64,000 nucleotides of DNA from Spiribacter curvatus. Its GTDB lineage: Bacteria > Pseudomonadota > Gammaproteobacteria > Nitrococcales > Nitrococcaceae. Under the pieces are notes generated by a model. It worked only from the letters and a program-made list of their open reading frames with translations, searched no databases and was not told the origin of the DNA. Numbering within the stretch: position 1 is the first letter of the stretch; each line of letters starts with the position of its first letter. This document shows positions 1-7,453 of this stretch, in pieces. Location of the stretch: positions 1,745,001-1,809,000 of the forward strand of contig NC_022664.1 of the NCBI RefSeq assembly GCF_000485905.1, read 5' to 3'. Position numbers and translations under genes: made by a program.

Positions 1-116
1 CCGGCCTTGATGCGCAATGGCCGGCCACTGGCAAGACGCTCACGCAACTCGTCCTCGCGAATGATCTCATCGGCTCCGCGCCAGAGTGTCTCAAGTGCGG
101 CGTCCACATCGCCCAT
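1..116 (-). CDS. tyrS: Tyrosyl-tRNA synthetase, N-terminal fragment (cut by window edge)
   Basis: Reading the minus strand from an ATG at 116 gives a start MGDVDAALETLWRGADEI and, at the window edge, ...GRPLRIKAG, which matches the opening of bacterial TyrS just before its FDPTAPDLHLGH region. The enzyme charges tRNA-Tyr in the cytoplasm. Only 38 codons are present, so the call rests on this short match plus context: tyrS beside an M23 peptidase and anmK is the usual gammaproteobacterial order. A TAGAAT -10-like element on the minus strand at 154-159 could serve it. Confidence 0.75.
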   Translation of the reverse strand, partial: MGDVDAALETLWRGADEIIREDELRERLASGRPLRIKA

Positions 117-165
117 ACCGTGCTCCCGTCGTGCTCTTGGCCAAGAAAACCGGATTCTAGCCTAA

Positions 166-194
166 TTGACCCTGATACGGGCCGGGGCTATCGT
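166..194 (+). promoter_or_regulatory. Candidate sigma-70 promoter of the M23 peptidase gene
   Basis: TTGACC (166-171), a 17-base spacer and TATCGT (189-194). Transcription would begin around 200, only a few bases before the ATG at 203, so either the message is nearly leaderless or the in-frame ATG at 224 is the true start. Found by eye only. Confidence 0.35.
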
Positions 195-202
195 TCAGCG
201 AC

Positions 203-1636
203 ATGAACGCACGGATTCGAATAATGACGCGTCGGTTACGCAATGGGCTGTTATTGCTGGGGATCACACTGGTCGTTGGCGCATTGGTCTGGCCCCGGGC
301 CGATCCCCCGGAAACGCGACAGATCTCACGCCCTCTGTCACTGCCCGAGGCGCCGGGCGTTCCCGACACCACCAGCGGGGTCGCTGACCCCTCCGCGCTA
401 CCTACCGCCACCACGCTGCGCGAGCGCATCGGCTCATCCGCCGGCACAGCCGGGAACCCGCCATCGACCGGTGCCGAGCTGGACCGCCCGGTCGCAAGCA
501 GCCCGGTTGAGCCCGCCGACAGTCCCGCGCCCCAGTGGCAGGTCCAGACCGTGCGCAGCGGCGACAATCTCGCTGCGGTCTTCCAGCGCGCCGGTCTGAG
601 TGCCCGCGACGTCCATGAGGTCGTCAACGCCGGCACCCCCGCCGATCAGCTGACCCGTATTTTCCCGGGCGATGAGATCTATCTGCAGAAGGATACCGAC
701 GACCGCCTGCTGGGGCTGCGCTACGCAATGAGCCCGACCCGCACCCTGCATCTACGCCGCGACGACGACGGCGAATGGGCCCCTTATGTCGAGACCGTCG
801 AGCTCGAGCGCCGCACCGCCCAGGCCGAGGGTCAGATCGCGAGCTCGCTCTATAACGCCGGCATCGAGGCGGGACTCAATGACGCGCTGATCATGAAGCT
901 CGCCGGCATCTTTGGCTGGGATGTGGATTTCGCACTCGATCTGCGACGCAACGACTCCTTTGTCGTCATCTACGAGACCCTGTATCGCGACGGCCAGAAG
1001 GTGCGCAACGGCGATATCCTCGCCGCCGAGTTCATCAACCGTGGCGAGCGTTTCCGGGCGCTGCGCTACGAGACACCGGAAGGCCAGAGCAATTACTACA
1101 CGCCAGACGGGCGCAGCATGCGCAAGGCCTTTCTGCGCACCCCCACCGACTTCACCCGGGTGAGCTCGGAGTTCAACCCCGACCGCGTCCATCCCGTCTA
1201 TGGCACCAAACGCCCCCACCGCGGCACGGACTACGCCGCTCCGCCCGGCACGCCGATCAAGGCGGCCGGCGATGGCAGGATCATCGAGCGCGGGACCAAG
1301 GGCGGCTATGGCAACACCGTCGTACTCAAGCATGGCACGCGCTACACCACGCTCTATGCGCACATGCGCGGATTCGCCAACGGCCATTCGGTGGGCGAGC
1401 GGGTTGAGCAGGGTGAAATCATTGGCTACGTCGGCAGCACCGGTCTGTCCACCGGTCCGCACCTGCACTACGAATTCCGGGTCGATGGCACCCATCGCAA
1501 CCCGCGAACGGTGGATCTGCCAGAGGCGACACCCATCGCGGAGCGCTATCGCGATGACTTCGAGCGCGAGACCACCGATCTGCTCGCCCGCCTGAACGGA
1601 CTGACTCCGACCCGCGTCGCCCGGGCCAGCGAGTAG
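203..1636 (+). CDS. Murein DD-endopeptidase, M23 family, membrane-anchored (MepM-like)
   Basis: A 477-residue envelope protein. Residues about 12-29 form one hydrophobic segment (signal anchor), followed by a Pro/Ala-rich linker. A LysM/OapA-like stretch follows (about 112-160, starting VQTVRSGDNLAAVF), then a C-terminal LytM/M23 domain. Zinc ligands are visible: His339 and Asp343 in HRGTDYAAP, and the HLH at 420-422. Family members cut peptide cross-links in peptidoglycan to allow cell growth. It sits between tyrS and anmK, as in Pseudomonas, linking wall cleavage to recycling. The start at 203 gives the full membrane segment; 224 is an alternative. Confidence 0.9.
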   Translation: MNARIRIMTRRLRNGLLLLGITLVVGALVWPRADPPETRQISRPLSLPEAPGVPDTTSGVADPSALPTATTLRERIGSSAGTAGNPPSTGAELDRPVASSPVEPADSPAPQWQVQTVRSGDNLAAVFQRAGLSARDVHEVVNAGTPADQLTRIFPGDEIYLQKDTDDRLLGLRYAMSPTRTLHLRRDDDGEWAPYVETVELERRTAQAEGQIASSLYNAGIEAGLNDALIMKLAGIFGWDVDFALDLRRNDSFVVIYETLYRDGQKVRNGDILAAEFINRGERFRALRYETPEGQSNYYTPDGRSMRKAFLRTPTDFTRVSSEFNPDRVHPVYGTKRPHRGTDYAAPPGTPIKAAGDGRIIERGTKGGYGNTVVLKHGTRYTTLYAHMRGFANGHSVGERVEQGEIIGYVGSTGLSTGPHLHYEFRVDGTHRNPRTVDLPEATPIAERYRDDFERETTDLLARLNGLTPTRVARASE

Positions 1637-1644
1637 GCGCCCCA

Positions 1645-2733
1645 ATGCGGATGATCGGCCTGATGTCGGGCACCAGTCTGGATGGTGTCGACGCCGCGCT
1701 GGTCGACTTCGATGCCGACGGCCAGCCAGCACTGGCCGGGCACATCCACCACGCCTATCCCAGCGGACTCGCAGACCAGCTGCGGGCCGTTCATGGCGAC
1801 AGCCCACTGCGAACGGTGCTGATGCTGGATGCGCGGCTCGCCGAGGTCTATGCCGACACCGTCAGCGCGCTTCGATCGGCAACCGGCGCGGCGCGGGGGA
1901 GCGTTGATGGGATCGCGCTGCATGGCCAGACCCTCTGGCACGCGCCCGCTGCCGATCCGCCGGTCACCTGTCAGATCGGCGATCCCAGCCGCCTGGCCGA
2001 GGCCACCGGCATCCGCGTCATCGCCGACTTCCGCCAGCGCGATCTGGCCGCGGGGGGCGAAGGCGCCCCCCTGGCGCCGCTATTCCATGCCGCCCTGTTT
2101 GGCTGTGACCACCGACGCTGCGTGGTCAACATCGGTGGTGTCGCCAATGTCTCGGTGCTGGCCGCCGGTGGACAGGCACTGGGTGGCTTCGATACCGGAC
2201 CGGGCAACACGCTGATGGATGCCTGGACGCGGCGCCACCTCGGCGCGGCGTTTGATCAGGATGGCCGTTGGGCCGCATCGGGCAGCGTCGATCAGGGGTT
2301 GCTCGAAGCGCTTCTCGCCGACCCGTATTTCCGCCGCCCGCCGCCCAAGAGTATCGACGTGCGATCCTTCGATCTGGCCTGGCTGGCGCGCTATCGGGGC
2401 ACGTCTGAGCGGCCGGCGGATATACAGGCCACACTGCTCGCGCTGACCGCCGAGAGCCTCTGTGCCGCGATCGATGAATGGGGCGGAGCGCCGGAGGATG
2501 TCGTGGTGACCGGCGGCGGTGCGTTGAATGCCGGGCTGCGTCGGGCGATTGCCGGGCGGCTGGCACCCTGCCCCCTGCGCACCGGCGATGAGCTGGGTGT
2601 TCCAGCCTCACTGGTGGAAGCGATTGGATTCGCTTGGCTGGGCCGGGCCGCGCTGCGCCGTGACCGGCTGGATCTGGCATCGATCACCGGCGCCCGGCGA
2701 CCGGTGCCCCTGGGCGGGATCTACCCGGCCTGA
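1645..2733 (+). CDS. anmK: Anhydro-N-acetylmuramic acid kinase
   Basis: 362 residues, the usual AnmK length. It opens with MIGLMSGTSLDGVDAALVDF, the family's signature phosphate-binding segment, and has GGVANVSVL and GFDTGPGN motifs in the middle. AnmK cleaves the 1,6-anhydro ring of anhMurNAc and phosphorylates it to MurNAc-6-P, returning wall sugar to metabolism. It starts 8 bases after the M23 peptidase stop, so the two are probably co-transcribed: one enzyme releases muropeptides and the other recycles the sugar. It converges with erpA, with only 6 bases between the stops. Confidence 0.95.
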   Translation: MRMIGLMSGTSLDGVDAALVDFDADGQPALAGHIHHAYPSGLADQLRAVHGDSPLRTVLMLDARLAEVYADTVSALRSATGAARGSVDGIALHGQTLWHAPAADPPVTCQIGDPSRLAEATGIRVIADFRQRDLAAGGEGAPLAPLFHAALFGCDHRRCVVNIGGVANVSVLAAGGQALGGFDTGPGNTLMDAWTRRHLGAAFDQDGRWAASGSVDQGLLEALLADPYFRRPPPKSIDVRSFDLAWLARYRGTSERPADIQATLLALTAESLCAAIDEWGGAPEDVVVTGGGALNAGLRRAIAGRLAPCPLRTGDELGVPASLVEAIGFAWLGRAALRRDRLDLASITGARRPVPLGGIYPA

Positions 2734-2739
2734 GCCTGG

Positions 2740-3090
2740 TCAGACGCCGAACGACGACCCGCAGCCGCAGGTGGTGCTGGCGTTGGGATTGCGGATCACG
2801 AACTGGGCACCCTCGATCCCCTCGACATAGTCGATCTCCGCGCCTTCGAGATAGGCGCTGCTCATCGGGTCCACCAGCAGTTTGACCCCGGCATTCTCCA
2901 CCGTTGCGTCACCGGCCTCTTCGCTTTCGTCGAACATGAACCCGTACTGAAAGCCCGAGCAGCCGCCACCGGTGATGTAGACGCGGAGCTTGAGTGCCTC
3001 GTTCTGCTCCTCGTCGAGGAGCTGGCGCACCTTCGTCGCCGCATTGTCGGTAAAAACAAGCAGGTCTTCCTGCTCCGCCACTTCACTCAT
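2740..3090 (-). CDS. erpA: Iron-sulfur cluster insertion protein ErpA (A-type carrier)
   Basis: Taking the ATG at 3090 gives 116 residues, close to the E. coli protein (114). A GGAG lies about 9 bases upstream; a longer frame to 3120 lacks a site. Conserved cluster-binding cysteines are Cys44 ([10 protein letters not shown]), Cys108 and Cys110 (TCGCGSSF). ErpA delivers 4Fe-4S clusters to apoproteins, including the isoprenoid enzymes IspG and IspH. It is downstream of argC on the same strand but separated by about 67 bases holding its own promoter-like sequence. Confidence 0.95.
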   Translation of the reverse strand: MSEVAEQEDLLVFTDNAATKVRQLLDEEQNEALKLRVYITGGGCSGFQYGFMFDESEEAGDATVENAGVKLLVDPMSSAYLEGAEIDYVEGIEGAQFVIRNPNASTTCGCGSSFGV

Positions 3091-3122
3091 TGCCTTGTCT
3101 CCGACTGATCGATTGTCCAATG

Positions 3123-3151
3123 ATTCTCCTGCCCGCCCGCAGCAACGTCAA
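3123..3151 (-). promoter_or_regulatory. Candidate promoter of erpA
   Basis: On the minus strand TTGACG (3146-3151), a 17-base spacer and GAGAAT (3123-3128) lie in the argC-erpA gap, about 33 bases upstream of the erpA ATG. This would let erpA be expressed apart from argC. I did not find a convincing IscR site. Confidence 0.4.
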
Positions 3152-3157
3152 TCGCTG

Positions 3158-4192
3158 TCAGGGCAACACCGCTATGCCCTGCAGGCCCAGCGTCTCGGGC
3201 AGACCGAACATCAGGTTGAGATTCTGCAGCGCCTGGCCCGCCGCGCCTTTGACGAGATTGTCCTCCACCGCCAGCACCAGCGCCATGTCACCGCCTTCGG
3301 GCCGGTGCACGGCGATGCGGACCATGTTGCTGCCGCGCACGCTGCGCGTCTCGGGGTGACTGCCCGGCGGCAGGACATCGACGAACGGCTCGTCGGCGAA
3401 GCGCGCCGCATAGACCGCCTGCAGATCCACTGATGGATCGAGCAGACGCCCGTACAACGTCGCGTGAATACCGCGGATCATGGGGATCAGATGCGGCACG
3501 AAGGTCAGCCCCACCGGGTGACCCGCCGCGGCCTCCAGCCCCTGGCGGATCTCGGGCAGGTGACGATGCCCGGAGGCGCCGTAGGCGTGGAAGTTCTCAC
3601 CGGCCTCGCACAGCAGCGTGTGCTGACGGGGCTGACGGCCAGCGCCACTGGCCCCCGATTTGGCATCGGCCACCAACTGGCCGGTATCGACCAGTCCCGC
3701 CTCCAGCAGCGGCAGGAACCCGAGCTGTACGGCGGTGGGATAGCAGCCCGGATTGGCCACCAGTCGCGCCCGGCGAATGGCGTCGCGGCCCTGCTCCGGC
3801 AATCCATAGACCGCTTCCGCGGCCAGTGCCGGGCAGCTGTGGGCCATGCCATACCAGTCCGACCACACCGACAGATCACGGATCCGGAAGTCGGCCCCCA
3901 GGTCGATGACACGGACACCCCGATCGATCAGTGCCGGTGCCATCTCCATGGCCGTGCCATTGGGCGTGGCGAAAAACACCACATCACAGGCGGCCAGCGC
4001 CTCGGTGTCAGGCTCGGAGAAGGCGAGATCGATATGACCGCGCAGGTTCGGGTAGATCGTACTGACCGGCACCCCCGCCTGGGCGCGGGAGGTAATGACC
4101 TGCAGGGCAACCTGTGGGTGCCCCGCCAGCAGGCGTAACAGCTCGACACCGGTGTAGCCCGTGCCGCCCACGATCCCGGCCGTTATCGTCAT
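3158..4192 (-). CDS. argC: N-acetyl-gamma-glutamyl-phosphate reductase
   Basis: 344 residues, normal for the short bacterial ArgC type. An NADP-binding [17 protein letters not shown] lies at the N-terminus. The active-site cysteine is Cys150 in [11 protein letters not shown], and HRHLPEI contains the conserved histidine region. It reduces N-acetylglutamyl phosphate to the semialdehyde in arginine synthesis. The ATG at 4192 is preceded by AGGAGA. Transcription is divergent from the ClC gene, with the two 5' regions sharing fewer than 70 bases. Confidence 0.96.
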   Translation of the reverse strand: MTITAGIVGGTGYTGVELLRLLAGHPQVALQVITSRAQAGVPVSTIYPNLRGHIDLAFSEPDTEALAACDVVFFATPNGTAMEMAPALIDRGVRVIDLGADFRIRDLSVWSDWYGMAHSCPALAAEAVYGLPEQGRDAIRRARLVANPGCYPTAVQLGFLPLLEAGLVDTGQLVADAKSGASGAGRQPRQHTLLCEAGENFHAYGASGHRHLPEIRQGLEAAAGHPVGLTFVPHLIPMIRGIHATLYGRLLDPSVDLQAVYAARFADEPFVDVLPPGSHPETRSVRGSNMVRIAVHRPEGGDMALVLAVEDNLVKGAAGQALQNLNLMFGLPETLGLQGIAVLP

Positions 4193-4255
4193 AATCCGTC
4201 TCCTGAGCTGATGGCGTTCACCCTGTATGATGCCAGAGACGCCAACCGGGCGCCG

Positions 4256-5974
4256 ATGGTGAACCCGATCGTGAGAATGACCCCCAGTCAGTCACAGCAG
4301 CAGCGCCTGTCCATTGGCCGGGCACCGGTCCTGATGGCCGGGCTTGGCGTGATCGTCGGCGCCCTGACGGCGCTGGTCGTGATCGGCTTCCGGCTGCTCT
4401 ACGAGTCCGGTCAGTCGGCACTGCTACCCGGCGGTATGCTCGGCAACTACGAGGCACTGCCCGCCTGGCAGCGGCTGTTGCTGCCGATTGCGGGCGCCGG
4501 GCTGATCGGCCTGTACATGCGCCACGCCGCGCGGAGCGATCCGCGCACCGGCATCGGCTTTGTGATCGAGCGCACGACCTATCACGAGGCACTGCTGCCA
4601 CTGCGCAACGCCATCCACCAGCTGGTCGTCGCCACCATCGCCATCGTCAGCGGTCACTCGGTGGGGCGCGAGGGCCCCAGCGTCCATCTCGGCGCCACCG
4701 CCGGCAGTCAGGTCGGTCAGTGGCTGGGACTCCCCCACAACAGCCTGCGCACGCTGGTGGCCTGCGGGACGGCGGCCGCCATCGGTGCCTCGTTCAATAC
4801 CCCCCTCGCCGGCGTCGCCTTCGCCATGGAGGTGGTGGTCATGGAATACACCATCGCCGGCTTCCTCCCGGTCATCATCGCCGGTGTGACCGCCACCGCC
4901 CTCGCCCGCCTGGTATTCGGGACCGGCATCGTGTTCTCCGTCCCGGTGCTGACCATCGAAGGGCTCCATGAACTGCCGCTGGTCCTCGTCCTCGGTCTGC
5001 TGCTGGGGGGCCTGGCGGCGGTATTCATTCGTCTGCTCCGCATCGTTGGCCAGGCCCTCACCCACTGGCCGCCCCTGCGACGGACGCTGACCGGCGGGCT
5101 GATCGTCGGCCTCATCGGCCTGGTCGTCCCCCAGGTGATGGGGATCGGTTATGACACCATCGCCGCCACCCTCGCCGGCGAACTGGGCATCGCGCTACTG
5201 ATCGCCATCGTCGCTGCCAAGCTAGTGGCGACGACAGCCGTCATCGGCCTGGGCGTGCCCGGCGGGATCATTGGCCCGACGCTGGTCATGGGGGCCGCGG
5301 CCGGGGGCGCGGTGGGACTGGTTGCGGAGTCGATGATCGCCGCGCCGCTCGGCGGACCGGCGCTCTATGCGCTGCTGGGCATGGGCGCGATGATGGGGGC
5401 GACCCTGCGCGCGCCGCTGGCGGCGCTGACCGCCATGCTCGAGCTCACCGCCAACCCCGGCATCATCATGCCGGGCATGCTGACCATCGCCGCCGCCACG
5501 CTCAGCGCCCGCGAGATCTTTCAGACCGACTCGATCCATCACCTGGCGCTGGGCGAGCGCGGGCTCGATCCACGCCGCAACCCATTACTGCAGGCCGCGA
5601 GCCGGCTGGGGATCCTCCAGCTCATCGACCCGCACTGCCGGCAGCTGGCGGCATCAACGCCGGCCGATGGGATCGATGCGGCGCTCGCGGCCCCCCCCAG
5701 CTGGCTCCTCCACGATGCGGGGCAGGACGGGCTGCCGACACGGCTGAGCGATCCCGCCACCCTGCGCGATAACCGTCACGCGGGCCGGGCGGCATTCGCC
5801 GGATCGATCCCGCTGCTGGCCATCGATGAGAAGGCGAGCCTGCGCGAGGCCATCGAGCAGCTCCGCGAGGCGGGCGACGCGGCGCTACTCGCCACCCGCC
5901 CGGTCGGTCACGGGACGGTCGAGTGGCAGGGGATCGTGACCCGCACGGCGATCTATCGGGCGTATCTCAGCTGA
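4256..5974 (+). CDS. ClC-family chloride channel/transporter with C-terminal CBS-like region
   Basis: About 572 residues from the ATG at 4256. An upstream ATG at 4211 is open, but a TATGAT -10-like element at 4226-4231 falls inside that extension, so I prefer 4256. About ten or more hydrophobic segments are followed by a soluble tail of roughly 130 residues resembling CBS domains. The gating-glutamate motif is present as [11 protein letters not shown] and the third filter region as GVPGGIIGP. The first filter motif, GSGIP in E. coli ClC, is replaced by RTGIGF. Family members carry chloride or other anions, often with proton antiport, which fits a halophile. The ion cannot be assigned from sequence. 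Confidence 0.88.
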   Translation: MVNPIVRMTPSQSQQQRLSIGRAPVLMAGLGVIVGALTALVVIGFRLLYESGQSALLPGGMLGNYEALPAWQRLLLPIAGAGLIGLYMRHAARSDPRTGIGFVIERTTYHEALLPLRNAIHQLVVATIAIVSGHSVGREGPSVHLGATAGSQVGQWLGLPHNSLRTLVACGTAAAIGASFNTPLAGVAFAMEVVVMEYTIAGFLPVIIAGVTATALARLVFGTGIVFSVPVLTIEGLHELPLVLVLGLLLGGLAAVFIRLLRIVGQALTHWPPLRRTLTGGLIVGLIGLVVPQVMGIGYDTIAATLAGELGIALLIAIVAAKLVATTAVIGLGVPGGIIGPTLVMGAAAGGAVGLVAESMIAAPLGGPALYALLGMGAMMGATLRAPLAALTAMLELTANPGIIMPGMLTIAAATLSAREIFQTDSIHHLALGERGLDPRRNPLLQAASRLGILQLIDPHCRQLAASTPADGIDAALAAPPSWLLHDAGQDGLPTRLSDPATLRDNRHAGRAAFAGSIPLLAIDEKASLREAIEQLREAGDAALLATRPVGHGTVEWQGIVTRTAIYRAYLS

Positions 5975-5992
5975 GTCAGCACGGCGGACAGT

Positions 5993-6001
5993 TGGTATAA
6001 T
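5993..6001 (+). promoter_or_regulatory. Extended -10 promoter element upstream of the TlpA-like gene
   Basis: TGGTATAAT is a perfect TATAAT with the TGn extension, about 30 bases upstream of the GTG start at 6032. No good -35 is visible 17 bases upstream (GAGTCA), which fits extended -10 promoters that do not need one. Confidence 0.5.
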
Positions 6002-6031
6002 CAGCCAACGGATCAATAGAGGGACTCTGCC

Positions 6032-6544
6032 GTGCGGAAAGAATGGTTGGCTGGTGTCCTGGCCCTGGTGATCGTGGCGGTCGTTGGCTATGTCTGGTTC
6101 GCGCCACCGGCGCGCGAGCCCGCCCCGAACGTCGAGCTCGATATGCTGGATGGCGCCCAGGCCGAACTCGGTCAGTATCAGGGCGAGCCGGTGATGCTGG
6201 TGTTCTGGGCGACGACCTGTCCGACCTGCGTCGCCGAAATGCCCGAGGTGGTGGAGCTGCATCATGACCTCGCCGACAGGGGGCTGAACATCGTCGGCGT
6301 CGCCATGGACTACGACCCCCGGGCGCAGGTTGAGGCGCTGGTGGCCCAGCGCGGGCTGCCCTACAGCATCGTGCTGGATGACGGCGGCCGTATCGCCAAT
6401 GCCTTCAACCAGGTCCGGGTGACACCGACCACGGTCCTGATCGACCCCGAGGGCGGCGTGGTCTGGCAGCGCATCGGCCCGATCGACTTCGAGTCCCTGC
6501 GCCGCCAGCTCGGGCCCATGCTCGCGGAGCGGCAGTCGGCATGA
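6032..6544 (+). CDS. TlpA/ResA-like thioredoxin-fold protein, membrane-anchored
   Basis: 170 residues from a GTG. Residues 6-24 are a single hydrophobic anchor, so the redox domain faces the periplasm. The catalytic pair is Cys63-Pro-Thr-Cys66 in WATTCPTCVAEMPE, and RVTPTTVLID holds the cis-proline region. Relatives reduce disulfides, notably in cytochrome c maturation or copper-site assembly. Its stop overlaps the hemJ start (ATGA), so the two are translationally coupled, which suggests a role near heme or cytochrome assembly. The exact partner is unknown. Confidence 0.85.
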   Translation: MRKEWLAGVLALVIVAVVGYVWFAPPAREPAPNVELDMLDGAQAELGQYQGEPVMLVFWATTCPTCVAEMPEVVELHHDLADRGLNIVGVAMDYDPRAQVEALVAQRGLPYSIVLDDGGRIANAFNQVRVTPTTVLIDPEGGVVWQRIGPIDFESLRRQLGPMLAERQSA

Positions 6545-6975
6545 CCGCCCTGTGGATCAAGTCATTCCACATCATCAGCGTGATCACCTGGTTCGCGGCG
6601 ATCTTCTATCTGCCACGGCTGTTCGTCTATCACGCAATGGCCGAGGACGAGATCGGGCGCGAGCGCTTCAAGGTCATGGAGCGCAAGCTCTACCGCGGCA
6701 TCATGAACCCCAGCGCCATCGTCGCGGTGGGCCTGGGCGTGGTGCTGGTCGTCATCCAGCCGTACTGGCTCGAGCAGGGCTGGCTGCACATGAAGACCCT
6801 GCTGGTGATTGGTCTGGTCGGTTACCACCTGTACTGTGGGCGTCTGCTCCGGGCCTTCGCCCAGGACCGGAACACGCGGAGCCATCGATGGTACCGGGTT
6901 TTCAATGAATTACCGGTGCTGGTATTGATCGCCGTTGTGCTGCTGGTCGAACTCAAACCCGGTTTTCCGTGGTAA
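6541..6975 (+). CDS. hemJ: Protoporphyrinogen IX oxidase HemJ
   Basis: 144 residues with four membrane segments. It matches the HemJ (former UPF0093) family: the N-terminal KSFHIISVITWFAAIFYLPR contains the conserved histidine that binds heme, and KTLLVIGLVGYHLYCGRLL holds another conserved block. HemJ oxidises protoporphyrinogen IX to protoporphyrin IX in the inner membrane and replaces HemG or HemY. It overlaps the preceding thioredoxin gene by four bases and is followed after 40 bases by an Irr-like Fur regulator. Confidence 0.93.
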   Translation: MTALWIKSFHIISVITWFAAIFYLPRLFVYHAMAEDEIGRERFKVMERKLYRGIMNPSAIVAVGLGVVLVVIQPYWLEQGWLHMKTLLVIGLVGYHLYCGRLLRAFAQDRNTRSHRWYRVFNELPVLVLIAVVLLVELKPGFPW

Positions 6976-7015
6976 TCTGATACCGTACTCATTAAGTCCA
7001 CAATGGTTCATCGAC

Positions 7016-7447
7016 ATGACGTCTGTGCTTTTCTCCCGCCAACATGATGACTACGTCCGCCAGCTGCTGCAGGGCGCCGGACTGCGCGCGACCCGCCAGC
7101 GTATGGGGCTCGCCGGGCTGATCTTCGGGCAGGGCGAGCGCCATATCACCGCCGAGGAGCTCTACGCCGAGGCCATTGATACGGGTATGCGGCTGTCACA
7201 GACGACGGTCTACAACACCCTCCACCAGTTCACCGAGGCCGGCCTGCTGCGGGAGATCCTCGCCGATCCGCGGCGGATCTATTTCGATACCAAGGTCGAT
7301 CCGCATCATCACTTCCTCGATGAGGAAACCGGTGAGATGGAGGACATCCCGCATAATGGCGTCGCCGTGGACGGTCTGCCGACACCGCCGCCGGGCAAGA
7401 CCATTGAGGGTGTCGACGTCATCGTGCGCGTCCGCCGCCCGGGCTGA
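7016..7447 (+). CDS. Fur-superfamily regulator, Irr-like
   Basis: 143 residues from the ATG at 7016 (MTSVLFSRQHDDYVRQLL); the frame is open further upstream but enters hemJ. The N-terminal winged helix is clear (GLRATRQRMGLAGLIF, ITAEELYAEA, SQTTVYNTLHQFTEAGLLREI). The metal-site segment reads DPHHHFLDEETGEMEDI. The CxxC pairs of classic Fur and Zur are absent, which is typical of the Irr branch, where iron status is sensed through heme. The neighbouring hemJ supports a link to heme supply, but the DNA targets are not shown here. Confidence 0.83.
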   Translation: MTSVLFSRQHDDYVRQLLQGAGLRATRQRMGLAGLIFGQGERHITAEELYAEAIDTGMRLSQTTVYNTLHQFTEAGLLREILADPRRIYFDTKVDPHHHFLDEETGEMEDIPHNGVAVDGLPTPPPGKTIEGVDVIVRVRRPG

Positions 7448-7453
7448 GTATCG

